A stretch of DNA of 63,037 nucleotides, from contig MKVL01000039.1 of the NCBI GenBank assembly GCA_001899205.1, forward strand, positions 175,616 through 238,652, given 5' to 3'. A program made the translations under genes and the position numbers. The notes under the pieces are model-generated. The model was given only the letters and a program-made list of their open reading frames with translations. It was not told the DNA's origin and made no database searches. Source of the DNA: Mesorhizobium sp. 65-26. Lineage in GTDB: Bacteria; Pseudomonadota; Alphaproteobacteria; Rhizobiales; Rhizobiaceae. Shown one piece after another: positions 23,762-31,974 of this stretch. Every line of letters begins with the position of its first letter. The stretch's first letter is position 1.

Positions 23762-26149
23762 ATGAAACGCCAATCATCGATTCTGGCAGGCACGGCGCTT
23801 GGCTTGTTGATGGCATCCGCGCCGTTGGGCGCTTCCCCGCTGCAGGGCATGGCGCCATCGCGCGCCACGACGCCCCTGGTGCTGGCGCAGGCGGCTTGCG
23901 CCGAGGGCCAGTCGGCTGAGGAATGCGCGCAGGGCGAGCCCGGCAAGAAGAAACACCGCCAGGAGCAGCAGGGCGAGGCCCAGCAGCAACAGGGCGGCGG
24001 CGGAGAAGGCGAACAGCAGCAGCCGCGCAAGAAGCGCGACCAGCAGCAGGGCAATGGCGGCGGCGAGCAGTCACAGGGTGGTGGCGAGCAACAGCAGCAA
24101 CCGCGCAGGAAGAATCGCGACCAGCAGCAACAGCAGATGAATGGCGCGGCCGAGCAGGCTCCCGCGGGCGGCGAGGAGCAGCCGATGAAGCCGCGCAAGA
24201 AGAACCGCGACCAGCAACAGCAGCAGATGAACGGCGCGGCCGAGCAGGCTCCGGCGGGCGGCGAGGAGCAGCCGACGAAGCCGCGCAAAAAGAATCGCGA
24301 CCAGCAACAGCAGCAGATGAACGGCGCGGCCGAGCAGGCTCCAGCGGGTGGCGAGGAGCAGCCGATGAAGCCGCGTAAAAAGAACCGCGACCAGCAGCAG
24401 CAACAGCAGCAGGAAACCGCGCCCGCCGGCCAGCAGCAGGGCCAGGAAGCGCAGCCCGCGAACGACAACCAGCCGGGCCAGCAGGATTCGCGCAAGAAGA
24501 AGCACAAGCAGGACCAGCAGGCACAGCCTGCCGAGCAGCAGGGCGAACAGCCGCAGAAGCCCGGCAAGAAACCTGTCGCCGAACAGCCCGCCACCGGAGA
24601 ACAGCCGGCGCAGGGTGAGCAGCCAGCCCAGGGCGAGCAGACACAGGGCCAGCACAAGAAGCTCAAGCCCGGCGAAAAGCCCGCCAATGGCGAGCAGCCG
24701 GCGCAGGGCGAACAGCCTGCTCAGGGCGAGCAGACGCAGGGCCAGCCCAAGAAGCTCAAGCCCGGCGAAAAGCCCGCCGCCAATGGCGAGCAACCCGCGC
24801 AGGGCGAGCAGCCCGCTCAAGGGGAGCAGACGCAGGGCCAGCCCAAGAAGCTCAAGCCTGGTGAAAAGCCCGCCAATGGCGAACAACCCGCGCAGGGCGA
24901 ACAGCCTGCAGGCGGGAAAGGCGCGCAGAACGAGCCGCCCGTCGATCCGAACGCGGCGCCGATCCTCGACAGCCAGAAGGATGCCGAGCGCCAGAACGGC
25001 GGCAAGCGCCGGCCCGGCCAGGGAGAAGGCGGTCAAGGACAGGGTGGCCAGGGACAAGGCGGACAGAACGCCGGCAACGACAACGGCCAGGGCGGCGGCA
25101 ACGGCCAACAGAATGGCGGCCGCAAGCCTCCGGTCGCGCCGGTCGACCAGGGACCGCCTCCGACCGACGACCGGGCTGCCCAGCAGGAGATCAAGCCGGA
25201 GAAGCTCCTGCCGGTGCTGGAGGAAAAGGGCCGGCGCATCGATCGCAGACCCAGCGACGACGACTGGCGCCGCCGCCCGCGCCCCGAGGGCGCCGACATC
25301 GTCAAGCAGTTCGGCGACCGCGTCATTATCCAGTTCAACAATCAGGAGATCGTGCAGAGCACCGACACGCCGCGCGTCAACCGCGGCGCCAGGAACATCT
25401 ACTACGAGGACCTGCCGGGCGGCCGCACCCGCGAGATCGTGGTGCGTGACAACGGCAACCAGATCGTCACCATCCGCAACCGTAACGGCGACGTCGTGCA
25501 GCGCTCGCGCATCACCCCGGACGGGCGCGAATATGTGCTGAGCTACGTCGACGAGCGTTACTATGACGACGTGCGCGACTGGCGCGATCCGGGCGACGAC
25601 CTGCCGCCGATGCGGCTGACCATCCCGCGCCGGGACTACATCCTCGACTCGCAATATGTCGACGATCCCGACGAATACTACACCTTCCTCGAGCAGCCGC
25701 CGGTGGAAAGGGTCCAGCGCCTCTATTCGATCGACGAGGTCAAGCGGTCCGCGCGCGTGCGCGACATCGCCCGCCGCGTCGACCTCGACACGCTGAACTT
25801 CGACTTCGGCTCGGCGACCATCTCGGACACCGAGGTGCAGAAGCTGGAGGGCGTCGCCAGCGCCATGGAAAAGCTCCTGAAGAAGAACCCGGCCGAGACC
25901 TTCCTGATCGAGGGCCATACCGATGCCGTCGGCACGCCCCAGGCGAACCTGGTTCTGTCGGACCGGCGCGCCGAATCCGTCGCGGAAGCCTTGACCAACG
26001 CCTTCGGCATACCGCCGGAGAACCTGACAACGCAGGGCTATGGCGAGGAGTATCTGAAGATCAACACGCAGGCGCCGAACCGGGAGAACCGGCGCGTCGC
26101 TATCCGCCGCATCACCTCGCTGGTGGCGCCGGCGGCCAGCAACGATTAG
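23762..26149 (+). CDS. Gln-rich repeat protein with C-terminal OmpA peptidoglycan-binding domain
   Basis: A 795-residue exported envelope protein. The signal peptide covers about residues 1-24. Residues ~45-430 are low-complexity Gln/Lys/Pro/Gly-rich sequence, including three full copies of a 30-residue unit (PRKKNRDQQQQQMNGAAEQA...) and three of a 31-32-residue unit (GEQPAQGEQPAQGEQTQGQP...). Residues ~480-660 form a charged beta-rich domain. The last ~120 residues are an OmpA-like domain (LNFDFGSATIS, IEGHTDAVG, NRRVAIRRI) that should hold the protein to peptidoglycan. It has an AAGGAGAG ribosome site. The repeat tracts probably make a flexible periplasmic spacer, and their copy number is likely to vary between strains. 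Confidence 0.9.
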   Translation: MKRQSSILAGTALGLLMASAPLGASPLQGMAPSRATTPLVLAQAACAEGQSAEECAQGEPGKKKHRQEQQGEAQQQQGGGGEGEQQQPRKKRDQQQGNGGGEQSQGGGEQQQQPRRKNRDQQQQQMNGAAEQAPAGGEEQPMKPRKKNRDQQQQQMNGAAEQAPAGGEEQPTKPRKKNRDQQQQQMNGAAEQAPAGGEEQPMKPRKKNRDQQQQQQQETAPAGQQQGQEAQPANDNQPGQQDSRKKKHKQDQQAQPAEQQGEQPQKPGKKPVAEQPATGEQPAQGEQPAQGEQTQGQHKKLKPGEKPANGEQPAQGEQPAQGEQTQGQPKKLKPGEKPAANGEQPAQGEQPAQGEQTQGQPKKLKPGEKPANGEQPAQGEQPAGGKGAQNEPPVDPNAAPILDSQKDAERQNGGKRRPGQGEGGQGQGGQGQGGQNAGNDNGQGGGNGQQNGGRKPPVAPVDQGPPPTDDRAAQQEIKPEKLLPVLEEKGRRIDRRPSDDDWRRRPRPEGADIVKQFGDRVIIQFNNQEIVQSTDTPRVNRGARNIYYEDLPGGRTREIVVRDNGNQIVTIRNRNGDVVQRSRITPDGREYVLSYVDERYYDDVRDWRDPGDDLPPMRLTIPRRDYILDSQYVDDPDEYYTFLEQPPVERVQRLYSIDEVKRSARVRDIARRVDLDTLNFDFGSATISDTEVQKLEGVASAMEKLLKKNPAETFLIEGHTDAVGTPQANLVLSDRRAESVAEALTNAFGIPPENLTTQGYGEEYLKINTQAPNRENRRVAIRRITSLVAPAASND
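24101..24400 (+). repeat. 90-bp tandem coding repeat (3 copies plus part)
   Basis: In-frame units at 24101-24190, 24191-24280 and 24281-24370 with a partial copy to about 24400. Each encodes 30 residues beginning PRKKNRDQQQQQ. Copies differ by a few synonymous bases, suggesting recent expansion by unequal exchange or slippage. Confidence 0.9.
24596..24915 (+). repeat. 93/96-bp tandem coding repeat (3 copies plus part)
   Basis: In-frame units at 24596-24688, 24689-24784 and 24785-24877 plus a partial fourth. Each encodes GEQPAQGEQPAQGEQTQGQ followed by KKLKPGEKP(A)AN. One unit carries an extra alanine codon. Confidence 0.9.
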
Positions 26150-26198
26150 TCCATGATTTCAAGATCATGGCCTGATCGGTAGAATCAGGATGAGAAGC

Positions 26199-26232
26199 AG
26201 CCCATCCCGGCGTTGTCGGGGTGGGCTTTTTC
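26199..26232 (+). terminator. Rho-independent terminator after the OmpA-domain gene
   Basis: Stem AGCCCATCCCG / CGGGGTGGGCT with one G-T pair, a 7-nt loop and a following T-run, 49 nt after the stop codon at 26149. Confidence 0.88.
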
Positions 26233-26340
26233 TTTCCGGCCGGGCTCCCGGGTTCAACAAGAATTGTAACCGGGCGGGAGCGGGATCATTGAATCCGAGG
26301 CTTGCCTACCCCAGATTCTGGACAGGGCGTTCCCTGCCCC

Positions 26341-26395
26341 GTCCCGACTCCAGCGGGACGCATGAGCCCCGCCGGCCCCTCTCCGGCGGGGTTTT
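26341..26395 (+). ncRNA. Tandem hairpins ending in a terminator: candidate attenuator or small RNA end
   Basis: GTCCCG-N7-CGGGAC (26341-26359) is followed by CCCCGCCGG / CCGGCGGGG (26367-26375 / 26383-26391) and TTTT. The preceding gene already has its own terminator, so this second one must end a separate transcript starting near 26235-26300 or act as an attenuator for the gene at 26541. The rest of the 304-nt gap to 26540 holds nothing I can name. Confidence 0.5.
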
Positions 26396-26540
26396 GCTGT
26401 CCGCGAACCTTGCAAATCGCGGCTGCCTCACCAAAATACGACGAGGGCCGCGTGAAGCCGAAACGTCTGAAACGCTCTTCGGCCGACACCTCGCTCTTTC
26501 CTCGAGCCCCAGCCTTTGTGAACTCGAACCGGGATACCGC

Positions 26541-27059
26541 ATGAAACGCCTCGAACTCGCCATCGAATCGATCATCCTTGCCTCACGGTGGCTGCTGGTG
26601 ATCTTCTACATCGGGCTCGGGCTGGCGCTTGCGGTCTATGCGCTCTCGTTCGGCAAGAAGCTCTACGAGTTCGTCAGCACGGTCTTCGCCCTCGGCGACA
26701 CCGACACCATCCTGAAGATGCTCGGCCTGATCGATGCCGCGCTGGTCGCCTCGCTGGTGGTGATGGTCATCATCTCGGGCTACGAGAATTTCGTCAGCCG
26801 CTTCGACGAGAATGAAGGCAAGGTGCACTGGCTGGGCACGATCGACGTCGGCTCGCTGAAGGTCAAGGTCGCCTCGACCATCGTGGCGATCTCCTCCATC
26901 CACCTGCTGCAGGTGTTCCTGAACTCGGTCTCCTACACCACCGACCAGTTGATGTGGCTCACCATCATCCATCTGGCCTTCGTCGTCTCGGCGCTGATGC
27001 TGGCCTATATCGACCGGCTGATGGGGCTCGGCAAGACCAAGAAGGCCGAGGCCGAATAG
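26541..27059 (+). CDS. UPF0114/YqhA family inner-membrane protein
   Basis: A 172-residue integral membrane protein with four hydrophobic segments (ASRWLLVIFYIGLGLALAVY, LIDAALVASLVVMVIISGY, ASTIVAISSIHLLQVFL, LTIIHLAFVVSALMLAYID). The opening MKRLELAIESIILASRW and the block YENFVSRFDE..VHWLG are characteristic of the YqhA/HI0507 family. The C-terminus is basic and cytoplasmic (GKTKKAEAE). Function unknown; some homologues sit near ion transporters. It ends 3 nt from the convergent SDR gene with no terminator between them. Confidence 0.9.
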   Translation: MKRLELAIESIILASRWLLVIFYIGLGLALAVYALSFGKKLYEFVSTVFALGDTDTILKMLGLIDAALVASLVVMVIISGYENFVSRFDENEGKVHWLGTIDVGSLKVKVASTIVAISSIHLLQVFLNSVSYTTDQLMWLTIIHLAFVVSALMLAYIDRLMGLGKTKKAEAE

Positions 27060-27062
27060 CCG

Positions 27063-27929
27063 TCAGTACAGGTTCCTGATGCTCGTGTCGGTCCTGGCGA
27101 ACACCTCGTCCGGCACGAAGAAGTCGCCGGCCAGCGGCCCCTTGGCGCCGGGGGCGTAACCGGAGAAGTCGCTGACGCCTTCGGCGCGCAACACCTCCTC
27201 GTCTATGTAGAAATTGCCTGTCGCCTCGCGCGACGGACGCAGGAAGATCGCATGCGCGGCATCCGCCATGATCTCGGGCGAGCGGCTCATCGCCGCCACC
27301 GTCGCGCCGCCCAGAAGGTTGCGCACCGCCGCCGTGTCGATGGTCGAGATCGGCCACAGCGAGTTCACGGCGATGCCGTCCCTGGCAAACTCGGCGCTCA
27401 TGCCCAGCGTGCACATCGACATGCCGAACTTGGCCATGGTGTAGGCGACGTGGTTCTTGAACCACTTGGCCTTCATGTCGAGCGGCGGCGCCAGATTCAG
27501 GATATGAGGATTTGCCGCCAACTTCAGGTGCGGAATGCACATTTTGGAGACCAGGAACGTGCCGCGCGTGTTGATCTGATGCATCAGGTCGTAGCGCTTC
27601 ATGTCGGTCTCCAGCGTGCCGGTAAGCTGGATGGCGCTGGCATTGTTGACGCAGATGTCGATGCCGCCGAACGCTTCGACGGTCCGCGCGACCGCCTCGG
27701 CGACCTGCCCCTCCTCGCGGATGTCGCAGATCACCGGCAGCGCCTTGCCGCCGGCCTGCTCGATCTCCTGCGCCGCACTGTAGATGGTGCCCGGCAGCTT
27801 CGGATGCGGCTCGGCGGTCTTGGCGGCGATCGTGACATTGGCGCCGTCGCGCGCGGCCCGCAGCGCGATCGCCAGCCCGATGCCGCGCGACCCGCCGGAG
27901 ATGAACAGCGTTTTTCCCTTGAGCGACAT
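27063..27929 (-). CDS. SDR family NAD(P)-dependent oxidoreductase (HSDL2-like)
   Basis: A 288-residue short-chain dehydrogenase. The cofactor motif is GGSRGIGLAIA at residues 12-22, with NNAS in the mid-sheet and the catalytic YTMAK (Y-x-x-x-K). The usual catalytic serine position reads NLAPPLDMKAKW, a pattern seen in the HSDL2-like group that acts on fatty-acyl or hydroxysteroid-like substrates. The start at 27929 has a GGGAAGAGG ribosome site. No operon partner is obvious; the substrate is unknown. Confidence 0.88.
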   Translation of the reverse strand: MSLKGKTLFISGGSRGIGLAIALRAARDGANVTIAAKTAEPHPKLPGTIYSAAQEIEQAGGKALPVICDIREEGQVAEAVARTVEAFGGIDICVNNASAIQLTGTLETDMKRYDLMHQINTRGTFLVSKMCIPHLKLAANPHILNLAPPLDMKAKWFKNHVAYTMAKFGMSMCTLGMSAEFARDGIAVNSLWPISTIDTAAVRNLLGGATVAAMSRSPEIMADAAHAIFLRPSREATGNFYIDEEVLRAEGVSDFSGYAPGAKGPLAGDFFVPDEVFARTDTSIRNLY

Positions 27930-28067
27930 CCTCTTCCCTCCACGTCGGCGCGCGTTTCGTCGACGTGATCCTTGCCTGTGCCGGGGCTGGACACAAGGGG
28001 CCGGCGCTCGAAAGGCCGGTGACGCAACGGAGGGCAAGCGGCCCGGGATTGGGAACGAAGAGCCTGT

Positions 28068-28700
28068 CTAGACCAGCACCAGTCCCTGGCGCATTGCGGT
28101 CGCGATGGCGTCGGTGCGATTGGCGGCGCCAAGCTTCACCAGGATCGCCGCAACATGGAACTTCGCCGTGTGGACGGAAATGTTGAGTCGCCGCGCGATC
28201 ACCTTGTTGGGCGCCCCCTCGGCCAGCAGCGTCAGCACCTCCGCCTCGCGCGGCGACAGCACCGGCCGCGCGGAAGCCTCGTCCGAAGCCTCTTCCGCGG
28301 CATCACCGTGGAAATCGTCGAGCGCTTCAGCGGACCCGGCTTCCCGGGTAACCCGATAACCGGCCGCGACCAGTCTGACGGCCGCAGCGACCAGCAGATC
28401 ATCGGCCGAGGCCGGCAACACGGCCAGCCCGCTGGCAGCCTGCTGATGGCCGGCGCGCCGTGAAAGCAGCACGCCCGGAATTGCCGGGTCGACCGCGTGG
28501 CTTTCCAGCGCCGCGTCGTCGATCACGGCGACGTCGGCCATCCGGCCGGCGCCGGCCATGACCGGCGACAGGTCGTCGCTGGCCGCCAGCAAGTCGGCCA
28601 GGCGTTCGGCGCGCGCGGCATCGCCCAGCGCCACCAGCACCGTCAGCCGGTGGGTCGCCAGTTCGCTTTCAGCGATCGCCTGTGTTGCGCCGTACGCCAT
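28068..28700 (-). CDS. LuxR-type regulator with degenerate receiver domain
   Basis: A 210-residue response-regulator-like protein. The C-terminal helix-turn-helix is a clear NarL/FixJ type (LSPREAEVLTLLAEGAPNKVIARRLNISVHTAKFHVAAILVKLGAANR). The N-terminal ~120 residues keep the receiver layout, including a possible phospho-acceptor in DVAVIDD, but the acidic pair at strand one and the conserved lysine at strand five are missing, so phosphorylation is doubtful. It starts 14 nt after the catalytically dead protease-like gene and is very probably co-transcribed with it. Confidence 0.83.
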   Translation of the reverse strand: MAYGATQAIAESELATHRLTVLVALGDAARAERLADLLAASDDLSPVMAGAGRMADVAVIDDAALESHAVDPAIPGVLLSRRAGHQQAASGLAVLPASADDLLVAAAVRLVAAGYRVTREAGSAEALDDFHGDAAEEASDEASARPVLSPREAEVLTLLAEGAPNKVIARRLNISVHTAKFHVAAILVKLGAANRTDAIATAMRQGLVLV

Positions 28701-28714
28701 TCGCCTCTCTCAGC

Positions 28715-29587
28715 TCAGCTCAGCGGCTTCTCGCCAACGGTGACTTGCACATCGCGCCGTTCGCCGCCGCTCATGACACCGAGCGTCACCGCCGCGCCGG
28801 CGCTGTCTGGTCCGAGCTTGCGGATCAGCTCGCGCGGGCCATGGACGGCTTCCCCGTTCCAGGCCACGACGATGTCGCCGACATGCAGGCCCGCCGCTTT
28901 CGCCGGTCCCTGCTCGTCGAGGCTCATCACCATGGCGCCCTGCACGTCGCCATTGCGGATTGGATGCAGGCCGGCACCGAGATAGCCGCGCGCGACATGC
29001 CCCTTCTCGCGCAGCGTCGCCACCGCCCGCTCGATCGTCTCATAGGGCATGACCAGGGCGCGGCGACGCGGCCCGAACAGCAGCATGCCGATCAGCCCGC
29101 CTTTGGCGTCGAGCACCGGCCCGCCCTCGAAACGGCCGCCGGTGTTGATGGCGAGATTGATGCGCCGGTCGATGGTGCCGCCGCGCATCGAGCGCCAGGC
29201 GGGACCGACCTCGCCGACGGAACCCGACACCGCCAGCCCCGATCCCTCGCTGGCGCCGACCGCGATCGCGATGTTGCCTGGCCGCACGACGCCGGCCTTG
29301 CCAAGCGGCGCGCTGCTGACGGCAGAGGCGGGCTTGAGCAGCGCGACGCCCGTCGACGGATCGCGGCCGACGAGCTCGGCCTTGACCGTCTCGCCCGAAG
29401 CCAGCGTCAGTTCGATCTCCTCGCCGGCCTCCACCGCTTCCTCCGAGGTGACGAAGAAGCCGTCGCGCCAATGGAAGGCGCTCGCCGTGCGATGGTGGTG
29501 CGTGGCGAAGCTCGCCGTGGACGACGCGGCGGTCGCCGCCACATCGGCGACGGCATCCGAAAATGCGCTGAGGTTGAAGTCGCTCAT
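28715..29587 (-). CDS. Catalytically dead HtrA-like (S1C) protein with PDZ domain
   Basis: A 290-residue trypsin-fold protein with a C-terminal PDZ domain (YLGAGL..., AAGLHVGDIVVAWNGEAV). All three triad positions are lost when aligned with its active neighbour at 29867: His becomes E50 (VTSEEAV), Asp becomes G80 (DPSTGVALL) and Ser becomes E154 (GRFEGGPVL). The fold motifs around them are kept, so the protein is conserved as a pseudo-enzyme rather than decaying. No signal peptide is visible, so it is probably cytoplasmic. It is in an operon with the LuxR-type regulator and divergent from the active paralogue. The start has an AGGAGACC ribosome site. Confidence 0.85.
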   Translation of the reverse strand: MSDFNLSAFSDAVADVAATAASSTASFATHHHRTASAFHWRDGFFVTSEEAVEAGEEIELTLASGETVKAELVGRDPSTGVALLKPASAVSSAPLGKAGVVRPGNIAIAVGASEGSGLAVSGSVGEVGPAWRSMRGGTIDRRINLAINTGGRFEGGPVLDAKGGLIGMLLFGPRRRALVMPYETIERAVATLREKGHVARGYLGAGLHPIRNGDVQGAMVMSLDEQGPAKAAGLHVGDIVVAWNGEAVHGPRELIRKLGPDSAGAAVTLGVMSGGERRDVQVTVGEKPLS

Positions 29588-29723
29588 CTCAATGGTCTCC
29601 TGGGTTTTCTCATGCCCCAGATATCGCTCGACGTGGCGCCGCGAGGTACTCGCCTGACGGCTAGTTGGCGCTGTCACTGGCCATGTGGTCAGGTCGCGGC
29701 GCCCTGGGCCGCTCCGCACATAT

Positions 29724-29829
29724 AGTGCGTGTCGCCCAAAAGTGCTTGGCGGTTTTGGGACAAGGACACGGACCAACAGAGAGTGCGTGTCGCCCAAAGG
29801 TGCTCAGCGGTTTTGGGACAAGGACACCG
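29724..29829. repeat. Two copies of a 48-bp palindromic extragenic repeat
   Basis: Copies at 29724-29771 and 29782-29829 share AGTGCGTGTCGCCCAAA...GGTTTTGGGACAAGGACAC. Each can fold through CCCAAAA / TTTTGGG. Elements of this kind are, from memory, abundant between genes in Mesorhizobium. The pair fills the gap between the two divergent protease-like genes. Confidence 0.85.
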
Positions 29830-29866
29830 CCAGCATCATTCGCCAGAATCACGCAGGAGCCCGCCG

Positions 29867-30814
29867 ATGGCCTTCGCCGCCGAAAAACTCCAATCCGACG
29901 ACACCTTGCTCGACGCCTATTCGGCGACGGTCGCCGATGCCGTGGACCGCATCGGTCCCGCCGTCTGCCGCATCGAGCGGGGCGGCGGCCAGGGTGGCCA
30001 CGGCTCCGGCTTCGTCATCGCTCAGGACGGGCTGATCATCACCAACTTCCATGTCGTGGGCGACGCGCGCGCCGTGCGCGTGACGATGCCGGACGGCGCC
30101 GTGCGCGACGGCCACGTGCTCGGGCGCGATCCCGATACGGACATCGCCTTGGTGCGCGCCGACGGCAGCTTTGCCGATGTCGCGCCGCTTGGCGATTCCA
30201 AGCGGCTGCGGCGCGGCCAGATCGCGATCGCCATCGGCAATCCGCTCGGCTTCGAATGGACCGTCACCTCGGGCGTCGTCTCGGCGCTCGGCCGCTCCAT
30301 GCGCGCCTCGACCGGCCGGCTGATCGACGACGTCATCCAGACCGACGCCGCGCTGAACCCCGGCAATTCCGGCGGACCGCTGGTGTCGTCGGCCGGCGAG
30401 GTGATTGGCGTCAACACCGCCATGATCCATGGCGCGCAGGGCATTGCCTTCGCGGTCGCCTCGAACACGGCGAACTTCGTCATCTCCGAGATCATCCGCT
30501 TCGGCCGCGTGCGGCGCGCCTTCATCGGCGTCTCCGCCGATACGACCAACCTGCCCCGCCGGGCGGCCCTGCTGGCGGGCGTGTCGTCGAGCACGGCGGT
30601 GCGCCTGCGCGGTGTCGAGAAGAACGGCCCCGCCGCGAATGCGGGCCTGAAGGAGGGCGACATCATCGCCGCCATAGACGGTCGGCCCGTTACCGGCGTC
30701 GACGACTTGGTGCGCCTGCTTGATGCCGAGCGCATCGGCCGCGAGGCGCTCTGCACCGTGGTGCGTCGCACCGGTGTCAGCCAGGTCGCGGTGACGCCTG
30801 TCGCGCGGAGCTGA
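29867..30814 (+). CDS. HtrA/DegP-like S1C serine protease with PDZ domain
   Basis: A 315-residue trypsin-like serine protease. The triad is intact: H62 (ITNFHVV), D92 (DPDTDIALV) and S168 (NPGNSGGPL). A single C-terminal PDZ domain follows (NAGLKEGDIIAAIDGRPV). Unlike DegP or DegQ it has no signal peptide, so it is predicted to be cytoplasmic. It is divergent from a paralogue with a destroyed triad, suggesting that the two form a mixed or regulated assembly. A GGAGCCCGCCG ribosome site precedes ATG 29867. Confidence 0.9.
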   Translation: MAFAAEKLQSDDTLLDAYSATVADAVDRIGPAVCRIERGGGQGGHGSGFVIAQDGLIITNFHVVGDARAVRVTMPDGAVRDGHVLGRDPDTDIALVRADGSFADVAPLGDSKRLRRGQIAIAIGNPLGFEWTVTSGVVSALGRSMRASTGRLIDDVIQTDAALNPGNSGGPLVSSAGEVIGVNTAMIHGAQGIAFAVASNTANFVISEIIRFGRVRRAFIGVSADTTNLPRRAALLAGVSSSTAVRLRGVEKNGPAANAGLKEGDIIAAIDGRPVTGVDDLVRLLDAERIGREALCTVVRRTGVSQVAVTPVARS

Positions 30815-30871
30815 AGACGCCGCGGCGGCCCTCCATGGGGGCGAGTGCCATTCCAACCCGCCAGGCGATCC

Positions 30872-31297
30872 TCAAGCCCCTGCCGCGCCCTGCGCATACT
30901 GCGCCAGGAATTCCTCCGATGGCGGTATCGGCTTGATGACGTCGATCAGCACGCCGTTCGGATCGCGGGTGATGAAATGGCGCTGGCCGAATGGTTCGTC
31001 GCGCAGTGTGCGCAGGATCGGCAGGCCCGCGGCAACGACACGCTCGTAGACCGCATCGGGGTCCCTCACCTCGAAATTGATCAGCAGGCCCGCCGCCCGG
31101 CCGCGCCCTGCCTCGGGGATCGTTTCGTGGTCGCCCTGAACGATGCCGAGATTGACGCGTTTGTCCTCGGCCGATTGCAGATGCACGTACCAGTCGCTTT
31201 CGAACAGCGGCGCGAAGCGAAAGTGCTCGACGTAGAAGGCCGTCGTGCCGGCGACATCGCCGGTCATCAGCACGGGGTAGTAGCTTGTGGTCTTCAT
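30872..31297 (-). CDS. VOC/glyoxalase superfamily protein
   Basis: A 141-residue protein made of two beta-alpha-beta-beta-beta modules of the vicinal oxygen chelate fold. It opens with [23 protein letters not shown] and ends with [20 protein letters not shown], the arrangement seen in bleomycin-resistance/glyoxalase-like dioxygenase domains. Metal-ligand candidates are present in the second module. The start has an AGGAGATGGAAAG ribosome site. It is divergent from a TetR gene with two near-identical palindromes between them, so it is almost certainly that regulator's target. Substrate unknown. Confidence 0.88.
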   Translation of the reverse strand: MKTTSYYPVLMTGDVAGTTAFYVEHFRFAPLFESDWYVHLQSAEDKRVNLGIVQGDHETIPEAGRGRAAGLLINFEVRDPDAVYERVVAAGLPILRTLRDEPFGQRHFITRDPNGVLIDVIKPIPPSEEFLAQYAQGAAGA

Positions 31298-31318
31298 CTT
31301 TCCATCTCCTGCCAGATA

Positions 31319-31363
31319 ACATACAGTCTGCATGTAAATGCAATTAACATACAGGCTGTATGT
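31319..31363. promoter_or_regulatory. Paired TetR operators between VOC and tetR genes
   Basis: ACATACAG-G-CTGTATGT (31347-31363) is a perfect palindrome, and ACATACAG-T-CTGCATGT (31319-31335) is the same with one mismatch; centres are 28 bp apart. The perfect copy ends exactly one base before the regulator ATG at 31364. Confidence 0.85.
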
Positions 31364-31957
31364 ATGCAACAAGAGTCCGCCCGCCGTTCCAATCGGGACC
31401 GCACCGAGGCGACGCGCGGCGACCTCATCGCCGCCGCACGCAAGCTGTTCACGGAAAAATCCTATGCCGAAACCGGCACGCCGGAGATCGTCACGGCGGC
31501 TGGCGTGACGCGCGGCGCCCTCTACCATCACTTTGCCGACAAGCAGGCGCTGTTCGCCGCCGTGGTCGAGCAGGAGGCGGCGGCGGTAGCGCATGAGATC
31601 GAGGTGGCAGCGCCCGCCACGCTCGATGCCCGCGAAGCACTGCTTGCCGGATCCGATGCCTACCTCGCCGCCATGCGCGCGCCCGGCCGCACGAGGCTCC
31701 TGCTGCTCGACGGTCCTGCCGTGCTCGGCCGCGCGGCGATGGATGCGATCGACAACCGCCACGGCAATCGCGAGCTGCGCGAGGGCCTTTTGGCGGCAAT
31801 GCGCGATCGCACGATGCAACGTCTACCGGCGGAAGCGCTCACCGCCCTGCTCGCCGCCGCCTTCGACCGTGCGGCGCTTGCGGTCGAGGCCGGCGGATCG
31901 CCCGAGGACTACCGCACCGTGCTGGTCGCCATCATCGATGGCCTCGGCCGGGCGTGA
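31364..31957 (+). CDS. TetR family transcriptional regulator
   Basis: A 197-residue repressor. The N-terminal helix-turn-helix is typical ([52 protein letters not shown]). The C-terminal ligand domain is Ala/Leu-rich and variable. The ATG at 31364 directly abuts a perfect operator palindrome and has no ribosome site, so the message may be leaderless or nearly so. It is divergent from the VOC gene and convergent with the LysR gene (17 nt apart). Confidence 0.9.
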   Translation: MQQESARRSNRDRTEATRGDLIAAARKLFTEKSYAETGTPEIVTAAGVTRGALYHHFADKQALFAAVVEQEAAAVAHEIEVAAPATLDAREALLAGSDAYLAAMRAPGRTRLLLLDGPAVLGRAAMDAIDNRHGNRELREGLLAAMRDRTMQRLPAEALTALLAAAFDRAALAVEAGGSPEDYRTVLVAIIDGLGRA

Positions 31958-31974
31958 CACAATAACGGCGTCGC

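Noticed and set aside
24101-24915. Regular repeats considered as a CRISPR array
   Set aside because: The repeats are directly adjacent, in frame and translated; there are no unique spacers.
23605-25918. Cys- or Leu-rich minus-strand frames opposite the OmpA-domain gene
   Set aside because: They are the reverse reading of the CAG/GGC repeat tracts, so the repetitive composition is an artefact.
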